A stretch of 64,000 bases of DNA from G965227875 sp965227875 (GCA_965227875.1 OZ245783.1:1550001-1614000), one strand, 5' to 3'. Counted from the stretch's first letter, positions 15,163-24,281 are shown. The notes: generated by a model from the sequence alone, not told the origin. Numbers and translations are program-made.

Positions 15163-17277
15163 CTAGAATTCCGCGACGACCTTGAACTTCGCGTTCAGCG
15201 GATCACCGTAATAGGTGCCCCTGGTCGTCTCGTTGATCCGGCGGATGTATTTCTTGTCGAACACGTTATAGACGTTCACCTGGGCCTTCACGTTTTCGGT
15301 GAAGGCATAGGCGGCGTAAAGATCGAAGATCGTGGCACCTGCCGCCTTGATCTTGGTCCCGCCCGCGACATTGTCCATCTTGCCGTGCACACGGACGCCC
15401 GCCCCCAGTTCCAGCCCGTCGAATGTGCCATCCTCGAAACTGTACTTGGAGAACAGCGAGAAGTTTTGCTCCGGCGTCGGATCGGAAAGAAGATCGGTTT
15501 CCACGATCGAGTAACCGCCGATGATCTCGAGCCCCTCGTAGACCTTGCCGGTCACGAGAAACTCCAGACCCTTGGTATCCGCTTCCCCGTTCGCGATGAA
15601 GAAACCAGCATTCGCCGGATCCGGGGAGGCCCGGTTCACGTCCTCGATGAGGTAGGCGGACGCCTGTGCGGTCAAGGCTCCGTCCATCCACTCTGTCTTC
15701 ACGCCGGCTTCGTACTGCGTTCCCTGGCGCGGCTTGATCGGCGTGCCGCCTGACTTGAGTTCGATCTGCGGCTGGAAGATCGTCGCATAGCTCGCATAGA
15801 GCGTGACATTGTCCACGACGTCGAAAGTCACGCCGGCATAGGGCGCCAGGTTGGTAGCGTCGATCTTGTTGACGATGCCGCGCCCGATGTCGCGGGTCAC
15901 GTTGTCGTAGATGCTGTATCGCGCACCGAGGTTCACCTTCAGCCGTTCCGTCAGTTCGACGCGGGCCTGCCCGTAGATGCCGACCTCCTTGATGTTGGAA
16001 CGGGTGTTGAGGCGGAACCCGGGACCGACGCCCGGAAACCCGATCGCGGGCACCGGATAGGCGGTCGGGTCGAATGTGGCGACGTTCGTCGCGCCCGGCG
16101 AGAAATCGAAGTTCTGGTCGAAACCCTGTTTCGATTGGCGGTAATCGATGCCCGTGACCAGTTCGATCGGCAGCGAACTCACCACGATCGGCGAGGTCAG
16201 GTTGACGTCCGCGTAGTAGGACGTCTCATCATATTCGCGGGCGAACCAGAACACGCTGAAATTTCCGGTCGCGGGATCGACGGCGGTTGAAGCCAGCAGG
16301 TTGCGCAGGTCCGAATCGCGTTCATAGACGCGGCCCGTCGCCTTGAGGACCGAACCGTTGTCGAACGTGTGTTCCAGCTCTGCGAAATAGTCGAGCGTGT
16401 CGATGTGTGCGCTGTTGTCGGTCGAACCGATGAAAGTGTCCATCGAGAAGGGCACGAGCGTGCCGTCCGTGTAGGTCGGCAGGCCGCTGTGACGCAGCGG
16501 ATCGGTCTTTTCGTAGATGCTGCCGATGGCGAGCGTGGTGTTCGGCGTGAGTTCGAATTCGAGCGTCCCGTAGACGCCGCCCGACTTGTAGTTCGTGTGG
16601 TCGACGAAGCTGTCTTCGCGATTGCCGTAGGCGACGATCCGGGCGAGAATCGTGCCGTCCTCGTTGAGCGCGCCGCTGAAGTCCGCTTCGCCGCGATATC
16701 CGCCGAACGTGTCGACCGAGGCCCCGACCTTCCCCTTGAACTCCCGTGTCGGCCGTTTGCGCACGAGATTCACCGTACCCACCGGCTCACCGGAGCCCTG
16801 GAACACACCCGACGGTCCGGACATCACTTCGACCCGGTCGAAGAAATGCAGGTCAGGCGCCGTTCCGTAGATGCTGAGGAACGGACGCGGCACGCCGTCG
16901 ATATAGTACTGGAACACTTCCTGGCCGCGCGTGTAGAGCGAGCCGACGAAGCCGTCCCCCGTCGCTTCGCTGAGACTGGGCAGGACGCGTGTCAGTTCTT
17001 CGAGCGATGCCGAGCCGGAATCCTCGATCGTCTGCCGGGTGAGCACAGAGACCGTCTGCGGGATGTCGCGGATGTCCTGCGGCTGCCGCCCCCCGACCGT
17101 CGCGCGGTCCGCAGTATAGCGGTCCGTTCCCTCCGTCACGACCTGTGGGTCGCCCTCGACCAGTATCTGCCTGAGTTCTATTTCCTCCGACCGGGCATCG
17201 ACCCCGCTCGTCAGCAACGCGCATATCCCCGAAACGCCCGCCAGCCAAAACGCCCTACTCGACCGGAAACCGACCAT
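15163..17277 (-). CDS. TonB-dependent siderophore receptor
   Basis: A 704-residue outer-membrane receptor with a signal peptide (residues 1-29, ending near GVDARS). The plug domain shows the siderophore-receptor pattern DIPQTVSVLTRQTIEDSGSA and FFDRVEVMSGPSGVFQGSGE; the barrel ends with NVFDKKYIRR and a terminal phenylalanine (KVVAEF), required for barrel insertion. Length and motifs match the FhuA/FpvA-type family without an N-terminal signalling extension. It heads an operon with the DUF2218 and binding protein genes. An IRO-type box lies 36 bases before its start, and a divergent AraC regulator probably senses the ligand. Confidence 0.93.
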   Translation of the reverse strand: MVGFRSSRAFWLAGVSGICALLTSGVDARSEEIELRQILVEGDPQVVTEGTDRYTADRATVGGRQPQDIRDIPQTVSVLTRQTIEDSGSASLEELTRVLPSLSEATGDGFVGSLYTRGQEVFQYYIDGVPRPFLSIYGTAPDLHFFDRVEVMSGPSGVFQGSGEPVGTVNLVRKRPTREFKGKVGASVDTFGGYRGEADFSGALNEDGTILARIVAYGNREDSFVDHTNYKSGGVYGTLEFELTPNTTLAIGSIYEKTDPLRHSGLPTYTDGTLVPFSMDTFIGSTDNSAHIDTLDYFAELEHTFDNGSVLKATGRVYERDSDLRNLLASTAVDPATGNFSVFWFAREYDETSYYADVNLTSPIVVSSLPIELVTGIDYRQSKQGFDQNFDFSPGATNVATFDPTAYPVPAIGFPGVGPGFRLNTRSNIKEVGIYGQARVELTERLKVNLGARYSIYDNVTRDIGRGIVNKIDATNLAPYAGVTFDVVDNVTLYASYATIFQPQIELKSGGTPIKPRQGTQYEAGVKTEWMDGALTAQASAYLIEDVNRASPDPANAGFFIANGEADTKGLEFLVTGKVYEGLEIIGGYSIVETDLLSDPTPEQNFSLFSKYSFEDGTFDGLELGAGVRVHGKMDNVAGGTKIKAAGATIFDLYAAYAFTENVKAQVNVYNVFDKKYIRRINETTRGTYYGDPLNAKFKVVAEF

Positions 17278-17312
17278 GCCTCGATACCCCTCATTACCCT
17301 GGTGACAAAACT

Positions 17313-17327
17313 TGACTAAATTAGTCA
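17313..17327. promoter_or_regulatory. IRO-type iron box (TGA-N9-TCA)
   Basis: TGACTAAATTAGTCA is an inverted repeat with 7-base arms around one base and fits the TGA-N9-TCA consensus of RirA-type iron operators in rhizobia and relatives. It lies in an AT-rich stretch between the receptor gene and the AraC gene, 36 bases from the receptor start, so it could control both. Confidence 0.6.
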
Positions 17328-17391
17328 GAAATTAATATCACTAGTTTCCAATTGGTAAAGAAGCTGGCATTTGACGTTTCGCCAAACTGAT

Positions 17392-18384
17392 ATGAAAAAT
17401 CGCCAAACACCCGCAAATCCTAGGAATCAGCCGCTCACGGCCGATCTGACACGCCAGAGGATCGAGAGCCTGTGTGACGAGTATCAACAGACGCTCAGCG
17501 GTTCCGCGGACGTGGTGGCGAGGGGACTCTTCTACCTCAAGAAGAGCCTTTCCGACATCGAGATCCACGCCACGGACATGATCGCGGAGAACGATTTCTG
17601 TGCGGAGTTCGTCAAGCCCCCGAGCTTCAGCCTGATGGTTTGCCTCTCCGGCACGCTCGAGGTCTGGCAGGACGGCCAGCAGCACACCTTCGAGGCCGAC
17701 GCGTCACATCCTCTGCTCATCGTTCAGCGGAACAGGAATCCGGTGAACATCCTGCGCAAGAACCGGTCCGGCGAACGGCTCACGAAGGTCTCGCTCAGCC
17801 TGAACGAAAGCGTCATCGCGAAATGGATCGACAACGGTCTTCCCATTGACACTTTGTGGCCCGGCGACGCCTTCTCTCCGGTATCGACGCGGATAGAGGA
17901 AGCCGATTCGGTCGTCGCCGCTGCAAGCCGGTCGATCGTGGCACTTGCAGGCAGCGTATCCTTCGAGGACCGGCTGACCATCGAACAACTGTCCTTCCGG
18001 ATCATCGAGCACCTCGTGCGGAAGGCATCGAACCCGGCGCGCTCCGTTGTCCAGACCCGGGCCAACAGGATTCAGGCCTATATCGACGGCGCACTGACGG
18101 AACCGATCGGCCTCGAAACGATCGCCGAACGGACCGGAATGTCCGTCAGCAACCTGCAGAGGACCTTCAAGGAAGCCTTCGGCATCACCGCGATCGGGTA
18201 CCTGCGCCGGCAACGACTGATCCTGGCGCTTCACATGCTGCGTGACGAGGGCCGGTCGATCTCGGAAGTCGCGTCGAGCCTGCACTACGGGTCGAATTCC
18301 AATTTCTCGACAGCGTTCAAGCGTGAGTGGGGCCAGTCACCCGTGGAGGTCCTGAACAGACGCGCAAAACGGCAACTCTCCTGA
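17392..18384 (+). CDS. AraC-family regulator, PchR-like
   Basis: A 330-residue transcription regulator. The C-terminal AraC helix-turn-helix pair is clear: LETIAERTGMSVSNLQRTFK and ISEVASSLHYGSNSNFSTAF. The N-terminal ~200 residues form a ligand-binding domain of the type found in siderophore-responsive activators (SLMVCLSGTLEVWQDGQQHT). The ATG at 17392 is taken as start; a TTG at 17371 in frame would add seven residues. It is divergent from the TonB receptor operon and most likely activates it in response to the imported ferric chelate. The specific ligand cannot be read. Confidence 0.9.
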   Translation: MKNRQTPANPRNQPLTADLTRQRIESLCDEYQQTLSGSADVVARGLFYLKKSLSDIEIHATDMIAENDFCAEFVKPPSFSLMVCLSGTLEVWQDGQQHTFEADASHPLLIVQRNRNPVNILRKNRSGERLTKVSLSLNESVIAKWIDNGLPIDTLWPGDAFSPVSTRIEEADSVVAAASRSIVALAGSVSFEDRLTIEQLSFRIIEHLVRKASNPARSVVQTRANRIQAYIDGALTEPIGLETIAERTGMSVSNLQRTFKEAFGITAIGYLRRQRLILALHMLRDEGRSISEVASSLHYGSNSNFSTAFKREWGQSPVEVLNRRAKRQLS

Positions 18385-18425
18385 TCGGTTGCTTCGGCCT
18401 GCGTCGCTTTGGACTGGATTTATGG

Positions 18426-18441
18426 TTAACGCATCCTTAAC
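18426..18441 (+). promoter_or_regulatory. CtrA operator, full site
   Basis: TTAA, seven bases (CGCATCC), TTAAC is an exact match to the full CtrA binding site of Alphaproteobacteria. It lies 69 bases before the ATG of the next gene, which fits a promoter-proximal position. Confidence 0.65.
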
Positions 18442-18509
18442 GTGCCGGCTTGGCCGCATTCTTGCGGCGCGACACGCCAGTCGTATCAAAACCGGACACC
18501 GGCACGGGC

Positions 18510-18869
18510 ATGCAGATCGCCAGCACATCGCCGAAGACGCAGAAGACACGCAACGCGCTCGTGCGCGTCGCCGCGATCGCCAACGGCCAGGCCGCCGACG
18601 GGGAAACCCGGCGCCGGGCCGGCCCTGCCCATGCCCCGCGCCCGTCCGCCGACGAGAAACCGTCGCAATTCACCAGCCGTCCCCGCACGTCCGTGCCGTT
18701 TCTCACCCAACTCGCCGCACAGGCCGCAGGACGTTTCTCCGCGAGACGCGAACAGCGCCGCAACCCGGGGCCCGCCCTTTCCGCCTACGACGCCGCGGAT
18801 GCGCTCAGAACGACAATTCGCAAGACCAGGCCGCGTCCGGGTGCCAACCTGGAACTCTCCGAAATCTGA
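18510..18869 (+). CDS. Small basic protein of unknown function, probably CtrA-controlled
   Basis: A 119-residue, Arg/Pro/Ala-rich soluble protein. A central segment, SVPFLTQLAAQAAGRFS, and the C-terminal ALSAYDAADALRTTI, ending in a leucine/glutamate motif (GANLELSEI), look like short conserved helices; similar small proteins are frequent but uncharacterised in Alphaproteobacteria. The ATG at 18510 is favoured over one at 18450 because the latter lies close to the CtrA box at 18426-18441. It is a single gene ahead of fhs. The CtrA site suggests cell-cycle, envelope or motility-linked expression (inference). Confidence 0.6.
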   Translation: MQIASTSPKTQKTRNALVRVAAIANGQAADGETRRRAGPAHAPRPSADEKPSQFTSRPRTSVPFLTQLAAQAAGRFSARREQRRNPGPALSAYDAADALRTTIRKTRPRPGANLELSEI

Positions 18870-18987
18870 GAGCAAGGAAGGACGCTGCCGTCGGTTTCGC
18901 GCCCTTCGTGTCGATTCCGGGCTTCCCGCAAGCGCGACCGCGCGTCAGAATCGAAAACGGATACGCATGAACGGGACATGACGGACC

Positions 18988-20664
18988 ATGACATTCAAGA
19001 GTGACATCGAGATCGCGCGCGCCGCGAAACTCCTGCCGATGGCGCAGATCGGCGCGAAGATCGGAATACCGGAAAGCGCGATCGAGCCCTACGGCCGCAA
19101 CAAGGCGAAAATCTCGCGCAGCTTCGTCGAGGCCCATGGCGGGCCGGGCACCGGCAAGCTTGTGCTCGTGACCGCCATGACGCCCACCCCGGCGGGTGAA
19201 GGCAAGTCGACGACGACGGTCGGCCTTGGCGATGCCCTCAACCGCATCGGCAGGAAGACGGCGATCTGCCTGCGCGAACCTTCGCTTGGTCCCTGCTTCG
19301 GCATGAAGGGCGGCGCTGCCGGAGGCGGATACGCCCAGGTCGTGCCCATGGAGGATATCAACCTTCACTTCACCGGCGACTTCCACGCCATCTCGGCGGC
19401 CCACAACCTGCTTGCCGCCCTGATCGACAATCACATTTACTGGGGCAACGCGCGCAGGCTCGACGCCAGGCGGATCGTCTGGCGCCGCGTCGTGGACATG
19501 AACGACCGTTCCCTGCGGGATGTGGTCGCCTCCCTCGGCGGCGTGCCCAACGGCTTCCCCCGCCAGACCGGCTACGACATCACCGTGGCGTCCGAACTCA
19601 TGGCGATCCTCTGCCTCGCCACCGGGCTGGAGGATCTTGAGCGCCGGCTCGGCAATATCGTCGTCGGATACTCCGTCGATCGCGAACCGGTCACCGCCCG
19701 GGACCTCAAGGCCGCGGGCGCCATGGCGGTGCTGCTCAAGGACGCCCTCCTGCCCAACCTCGTCCAGACGCTCGAGCACACGCCGGCCTTCATTCACGGC
19801 GGACCGTTCGCCAATATCGCCCATGGCTGCAATTCCGTCATGGCCACGCGGCTGGCCCTCTCCCTGGCGGATTTCGTCGTCACCGAAGCGGGATTCGGCG
19901 CCGACCTCGGGGCGGAGAAGTTCTTCAATATCAAGTGCCGAAAGGCGGGTCTGAAGCCCGACGCGGCGGTGGTCGTCGCCACCCTGCGCGCGCTGCGCCT
20001 GCATGGCGGCGCCGAACGCGAGAACCTGGCACAGCCCGATCCCGCTGCGGTGCGCGCCGGACTCGCCAATCTCGGACGCCATATCCGCAATGTCGGCCAG
20101 TTCGGGATCCCCGTGACCGTGGCCATAAACCGCTTCGACGGCGACACCGCCGAGGAGATCGAGGAGGTGAAGGCCTATTGCCGGGATTTCGGCGTCGAGG
20201 CCCATCTGTGCACCCACTGGGCGGATGGCGGCGCGGGCGCGGAGGAGCTTGCCAATGCCGTGGTCGAAATCGCCGAGACGGGCACGGACCGGTTCCGCAC
20301 GCTCTATGATGACGATCTCGACCTCTGGGAGAAGACAAGCCTCGTCGCCCGGCAGGTCTACCACGCCGACGAGATCATCGCCGACCAGTCCGTGCGCAAC
20401 CGTTACCGCGAATTCCAGGCGGCGGGATACGGGCACTTCCCCGTCTGCATGGCAAAGACGCAATACAGTTTCTCGACCGACCCCAACCTGAAAGGCGCGC
20501 CCAGCAGCCACGTGGTTCCGGTCCGCGAGATCCGGCTCGCGGCGGGCGCCGAATTCGTCGTCGCCATCTGCGGCGACATCATGACCATGCCCGGCCTGCC
20601 CAAGGTTCCGGCCGCCGAGGGCATAGGCCTCGACGGCGACGGCGAGATCGTCGGCCTGTTCTGA
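18988..20664 (+). CDS. fhs: Formate-tetrahydrofolate ligase
   Basis: A 558-residue enzyme that makes 10-formyl-THF from formate, ATP and THF, feeding one-carbon units into purine and serine metabolism. The ATP-binding loop TPAGEGKSTTTVGLGDAL is near residue 66, followed by REPSLGPCFGMKGGAAGGG and NLHFTGDFHAI, all signature blocks of the family. The C-terminal end has KTQYSFSTDP and AICGDIMTMPGLPKVPAAE. The length is normal. It appears to be monocistronic. Confidence 0.97.
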   Translation: MTFKSDIEIARAAKLLPMAQIGAKIGIPESAIEPYGRNKAKISRSFVEAHGGPGTGKLVLVTAMTPTPAGEGKSTTTVGLGDALNRIGRKTAICLREPSLGPCFGMKGGAAGGGYAQVVPMEDINLHFTGDFHAISAAHNLLAALIDNHIYWGNARRLDARRIVWRRVVDMNDRSLRDVVASLGGVPNGFPRQTGYDITVASELMAILCLATGLEDLERRLGNIVVGYSVDREPVTARDLKAAGAMAVLLKDALLPNLVQTLEHTPAFIHGGPFANIAHGCNSVMATRLALSLADFVVTEAGFGADLGAEKFFNIKCRKAGLKPDAAVVVATLRALRLHGGAERENLAQPDPAAVRAGLANLGRHIRNVGQFGIPVTVAINRFDGDTAEEIEEVKAYCRDFGVEAHLCTHWADGGAGAEELANAVVEIAETGTDRFRTLYDDDLDLWEKTSLVARQVYHADEIIADQSVRNRYREFQAAGYGHFPVCMAKTQYSFSTDPNLKGAPSSHVVPVREIRLAAGAEFVVAICGDIMTMPGLPKVPAAEGIGLDGDGEIVGLF

Positions 20665-20737
20665 CCGGGAATTGACTTGACCGCGGCGGATGTCGCGCCA
20701 GATTCTCTGCCATGTTCGGAACAGCGCGGAGGACCTT

Positions 20738-21913
20738 ATGGCGAAACGTCTGACGATCGGGGCGCTCGTGCTCGTTGTTGCGGCGGGCGTGGCTCTCAGC
20801 GTGGTTCCCCTTCCGGTCAACGTCCCGCTTCTCGGAATGATCTTCGGCGAGGAACGCAGCTTCGCCGAGGACGCCAAGCTCCAGTCGCGAATCGCGTTGC
20901 CACCGGGATACCGGATCAACACATTCGCGGTCGGGCTCGGCAAGGCCCGGGTGCTTGTCCTGACCCGCGACGGCGACATTCTCGTCAGCGACCGGAGAGG
21001 CGCCATACGGCTCGTGAAGGCGGACGCGGACGGCGACGGCCGGACCGACGGCACCAGTGTTCTCGCCGATGGCCTCGGACAGACCCATGGCCTCTGGCTC
21101 GATGGCGACAATCTTTATGTCGGCCTTGAAGGCCGCGTCGTGCGCTACGCCTATGACGCCGGCGACGACCGGCTGTCCAACCCGCAGACCGTGCTCGACG
21201 GCCTGCCCGACGACGGCGGCCACACCACCCGCACGGTTGCCGGCGGCCCCGACGGCTGGATCTACGTGACGATCGGTTCCAGCTGCAATGCCTGCGTGGA
21301 GGACCACGACTGGCGCTCCGCCATGGTGCGTTTCAAACCCGGGGACGATGGAGCGGAGCTCTTCGCGACCGGCCTGCGCAACACAGTCGGCTTCGACTGG
21401 CACCCCGGGACCGGCGCGCTCTACGGCGTCGACAACGGCCGCGACTGGCTCGGGGACGACTTCCCTCCCGACGAACTCAACCTGATCGAGCAGGGGAAAT
21501 TCTACGGCTGGCCCTATTTCCACGGCGACAACGTGCCGGACCCCGATCTCGGCGCGAGCCCGAAGGCCCCGGCCAGTGAAGCGGTCCCGCCCGTCCACGC
21601 CTTCCAGGCCCATGTCGCACCGCTCAGCATCCGCTTCCTGCGGCGGCAGCAGGGAACCTCTCTCGAAGGTGCGGCCCTCGTCACGCAGCACGGCTCATGG
21701 AACCGGTCGGAGAAGATAGGTTATCGCGTGGTCTCGCTTCACTGGGACGAAGACGGCCGGATCACCCAGAAACCCTTCGTCGAAGGGTTCGAGAAGGCCG
21801 GCGACGTGATCGGCGAACCGGTCGACACGGCCGAGGCCCCAGACGGCACGATCTTCATCTCCGACGACTTCACCGGGTCCATCTACCGCGTGACCCGCAC
21901 ATCGGCGGAATAG
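20738..21913 (+). CDS. PQQ-type sugar (sorbosone) dehydrogenase, secreted
   Basis: A 391-residue six-bladed beta-propeller protein of the glucose/sorbosone dehydrogenase family, with an N-terminal membrane anchor or signal (residues 4-25). Such enzymes oxidise aldoses or sorbosone in the periplasm with PQQ. Supporting segments are HGLWLDGDNLYVGLEGRVVRY, TTRTVAGGPDGWIYVTIGSS, FATGLRNTVGFDWHP and LVTQHGSWNRS. A short DADGDGRTDG loop resembles a calcium-binding EF-hand loop, and CNAC follows the GSS. The ATG at 20738 has GCGGAGGA just upstream. The sugar substrate and actual PQQ use are not shown by sequence. Confidence 0.87.
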   Translation: MAKRLTIGALVLVVAAGVALSVVPLPVNVPLLGMIFGEERSFAEDAKLQSRIALPPGYRINTFAVGLGKARVLVLTRDGDILVSDRRGAIRLVKADADGDGRTDGTSVLADGLGQTHGLWLDGDNLYVGLEGRVVRYAYDAGDDRLSNPQTVLDGLPDDGGHTTRTVAGGPDGWIYVTIGSSCNACVEDHDWRSAMVRFKPGDDGAELFATGLRNTVGFDWHPGTGALYGVDNGRDWLGDDFPPDELNLIEQGKFYGWPYFHGDNVPDPDLGASPKAPASEAVPPVHAFQAHVAPLSIRFLRRQQGTSLEGAALVTQHGSWNRSEKIGYRVVSLHWDEDGRITQKPFVEGFEKAGDVIGEPVDTAEAPDGTIFISDDFTGSIYRVTRTSAE

Positions 21914-21965
21914 TACCTCACCCCCGCCCACAATCGCGTCGATGCCACGGGGCGGGAAGGACGGT

Positions 21966-22628
21966 TCAGGGCCGCACGATCAGGTTGGCGTCGGCGATGC
22001 CGGTCAGGACGAACTGGACGGCAAGCGCACCGAGGATGATGCCGAACACCCGCGTGATGACCGTCGTGAAGGTCTGGCCGGTCAGGCGCTCGAAATGGCT
22101 GGCGCCGAGGAACAGGATGAAGGTCACGGCAACGACGCTCAGCATGACGGCGAATATCGCTGCCTGGACCGCATAATCGCCGCTGTGCGAACTCATCAGC
22201 AGGATCATCGAGGCGATGGCGCCCGGCCCGGCGATCAGCGGTATGCCAAGGGGAAAGATCGAAACGTCGTCGCCGTGATGCGCGGGACCGGCCTCGTCCA
22301 CCCCGCCGTCTTCGGCACCGTGCGCGCTCCGGGCCCGGCGTTCCGTGCGCTTCTCGAACAGCATTTCCAGCGCGATCAGGAAAAGCATCAAGCCGCCGGC
22401 GATGCGGAAGGCCGGCATGCCGATGCCGAGGAAACCCAGCACCGACTTGCCGAACGCCGCGAAGACCGCCAGCACGCAGATCGCGGTGACGCAGGCGCGG
22501 ACGGCCGTCCGCCGGCGCTCCGCCTCGCTCTGTCCCCGGGTGAGACCAAGGAACAGCGGCGCAAGCCCGGGAGGGTCGATGACGACGAAAAGCGTCGTGA
22601 AGGCCGGGATCAGGATTTCCGTGATCAT
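21966..22628 (-). CDS. MarC-family integral membrane protein
   Basis: A 220-residue inner-membrane protein with six predicted helices and the MarC/YchE pattern: FTTLFVVIDPPGLAPLFLGL at the N terminus, GMPAFRIAGGLMLFLIALEM in the middle and IPLIAGPGAIASMILLM after a His/Asp-rich loop. A former link of the family to multiple antibiotic resistance was not upheld, so transport function is unknown. It begins 8 bases after the stop of the upstream membrane-protein gene, so the two form a small operon. Confidence 0.92.
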   Translation of the reverse strand: MITEILIPAFTTLFVVIDPPGLAPLFLGLTRGQSEAERRRTAVRACVTAICVLAVFAAFGKSVLGFLGIGMPAFRIAGGLMLFLIALEMLFEKRTERRARSAHGAEDGGVDEAGPAHHGDDVSIFPLGIPLIAGPGAIASMILLMSSHSGDYAVQAAIFAVMLSVVAVTFILFLGASHFERLTGQTFTTVITRVFGIILGALAVQFVLTGIADANLIVRP

Positions 22629-22636
22629 GACGACCG

Positions 22637-23044
22637 TCAGAAGGGCCCGTCGGCGGATCCCATGGTGAAGTCGCGGCGCGCGGAGCGGATCGTGACCGAG
22701 TAGCCCGCGACCACGTCGATCAGCACGATCAGCATGATGATGAAGAAGGTCGACGTCGCCGCCTCGCGGACGAGGAGGAACTCGACGAGGCAGATGATGA
22801 AGACCAGCGTGGACAGAAGGTGATCGAGGATCGATCCCGCGCCCGTCCGCGTCGACTTGAGGATCTCGATGAACAGGAAGAACAGGCTCACCGCGATGAA
22901 CAGGTCGGACAGAGTAAACGACCAGAAGCCGCCCGAGACCATGGTCATGGAGAAGATCTCCGCACCGAGTTGGCCGCCGCCCAGGAAGACCACGGCGTTG
23001 TAGGCGATCACGACGATGATGAGGATGGGGAAACTCAGCAGCAT
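22637..23044 (-). CDS. Four-helix membrane protein of unknown function
   Basis: A 135-residue very hydrophobic protein with four predicted membrane helices (about residues 3-24, 42-62, 74-92, 96-117) and a basic C-terminal tail (TIRSARRDF). Segments such as SGGFWSFTLSDLFIAVSLFF and LVFIICLVEFLLVREAATST suggest a small transporter-like or scaffold protein. Similar short membrane proteins occur in Alphaproteobacteria but I know no characterised member. It is the first gene of a unit with marC. Confidence 0.8.
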   Translation of the reverse strand: MLLSFPILIIVVIAYNAVVFLGGGQLGAEIFSMTMVSGGFWSFTLSDLFIAVSLFFLFIEILKSTRTGAGSILDHLLSTLVFIICLVEFLLVREAATSTFFIIMLIVLIDVVAGYSVTIRSARRDFTMGSADGPF

Positions 23045-23091
23045 GGTCCTGTCCCTGTTTTCAGGTCACGTCATTCAGTGGCGAGTTATAG

Positions 23092-23130
23092 CAACGAAAA
23101 AGGGCGATCCGAAATCTTTCGCATCGCCCT
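23092..23130 (-). terminator. Rho-independent terminator after rpmF
   Basis: On the minus strand an inverted repeat (23101-23130; AGGGCGAT...ATCGCCCT with one internal mismatch, 13-14 pairs) is followed by five T. It begins 25 bases after the rpmF stop. Confidence 0.85.
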
Positions 23131-23154
23131 CGTGAATTCGACTGGAAGCCCTGC

Positions 23155-23340
23155 TCAGAAGTCGTCCTTGGGCTCCAGAACCTGACGCCCGCGGTACATG
23201 CCGCTCTTCAGGTCGATATGGTGCGGTCGGTGAAGCTCGCCGGTTTCCTTGTTTTCCACATAGGCCGGCTGCTTGAGCGCGTCGGTGGAACGGCGGTGTC
23301 CGCGTTTCGACCGCGACACTTTTTTCATTGGCACTGCCAT
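23155..23340 (-). CDS. rpmF: 50S ribosomal protein L32
   Basis: A 61-residue ribosomal protein. MAVPMKKVSRSKRGHRRS at the N terminus is the L32 signature, followed by the shortened zinc-less middle typical of Alphaproteobacteria and the tail RPHHIDLKSGMYRGRQVL. The ATG at 23340 gives the standard length; longer in-frame extensions are not credible. It lies downstream of the amino acid transporter genes but has its own terminator and probably its own promoter in the 161-base gap before it. Confidence 0.97.
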   Translation of the reverse strand: MAVPMKKVSRSKRGHRRSTDALKQPAYVENKETGELHRPHHIDLKSGMYRGRQVLEPKDDF

Positions 23341-23501
23341 GGTGCATACTCCGGTTGTGTTCAGGGTAAGTGGACACAAGGGCAAGGGTCTCGCGGCCCG
23401 CCCGGTCGCAATTCTGGCGGACATATACAGTCTGGCGACCGATATGGCCAGAAGAATCTGCCCGCCCCTTCGCAAAGCGGGTGTCGCCGCCTTTTCGGCC
23501 T

Positions 23502-24281
23502 TCAGATGCGCATCCCGGCAATCGCGCCCTTCGGCGTCGAGACGGCCTCGCGGTCGCGCACGAGATGCGCCATCCACTTTTTCTCGCACAGCCGGAAGAT
23601 GCGCGTGATGCCGAAAACGAGGATCATGTAGAGCACCGCCGCCGTGATCAGGCCTTCATAGGCGAGGTAGTAACGCCCGTTGAGCCACTGCCCGACGCCC
23701 AGAATGTCCTGAAGCGTCACGGTGCTGGCCACCACCGAACCGTGCAGCATGAAGATGACTTCGTTGGAATAGGCGGGCAGCGCCAGGCGGAAGGCGCTCG
23801 GCAGCACGATGCGGCGAAGCTGCTGGCGCCCGGAGAAGCCGAACGCGCGGGCCGCCTCCACCTCGCCCTGCGGCACGGCCTCGATGGCCCCCTTGAGAAG
23901 TTCGGTCGTGTAGGCGGCCGTGTTCAGGCTGAAGGCGATGAAGGCGCACCACCAGGCCTTGGACAGGATGGGACCCCACAGGAAACTCTCGCGCACGGCG
24001 TCGAACTGGGCGAGCCCGTAATAGATCAGGTAGGTCTGCACCAGCAGAGGCGTGCCGCGGAACACGTAGGTGAACACCCAGACGGGACCGTTGAAGATCG
24101 GGTGGCGGTAGGCCCGCGCCACCGCCATGGGAATCGCGATCAGCCCGCCGACGAGCAGGGCGAGGAAGGTCAGTTCCAGCGTCACCCATACGCCCCACAG
24201 GAAGCGGTCGTAGTGCTGTGCGATCAGCACCACGTCGAGCGGCGAGTAGGTCTGCAGGAATTTGATGACGTCGTCCCACAT
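23502..24281 (-). CDS. Polar amino acid ABC transporter permease (HisM/ArtM-like)
   Basis: A 259-residue inner-membrane permease of the His/Glu/Gln/Arg family with about five helices. The cytoplasmic EAA loop, which contacts the ATPase, reads EVEAARAFGFSGRQQLRRIV. It is the last gene of the transporter cluster and starts 9 bases after the stop of the paired permease. It must form a heterodimer with that protein. Basic or polar amino acids are the likely substrate, from the binding protein type. Confidence 0.93.
   Translation of the reverse strand: MWDDVIKFLQTYSPLDVVLIAQHYDRFLWGVWVTLELTFLALLVGGLIAIPMAVARAYRHPIFNGPVWVFTYVFRGTPLLVQTYLIYYGLAQFDAVRESFLWGPILSKAWWCAFIAFSLNTAAYTTELLKGAIEAVPQGEVEAARAFGFSGRQQLRRIVLPSAFRLALPAYSNEVIFMLHGSVVASTVTLQDILGVGQWLNGRYYLAYEGLITAAVLYMILVFGITRIFRLCEKKWMAHLVRDREAVSTPKGAIAGMRI

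Noticed and set aside
18805..21111. A 768-residue minus-strand frame
   Set aside because: It is the antisense shadow of fhs and the sugar dehydrogenase; both have strong family evidence on the plus strand.
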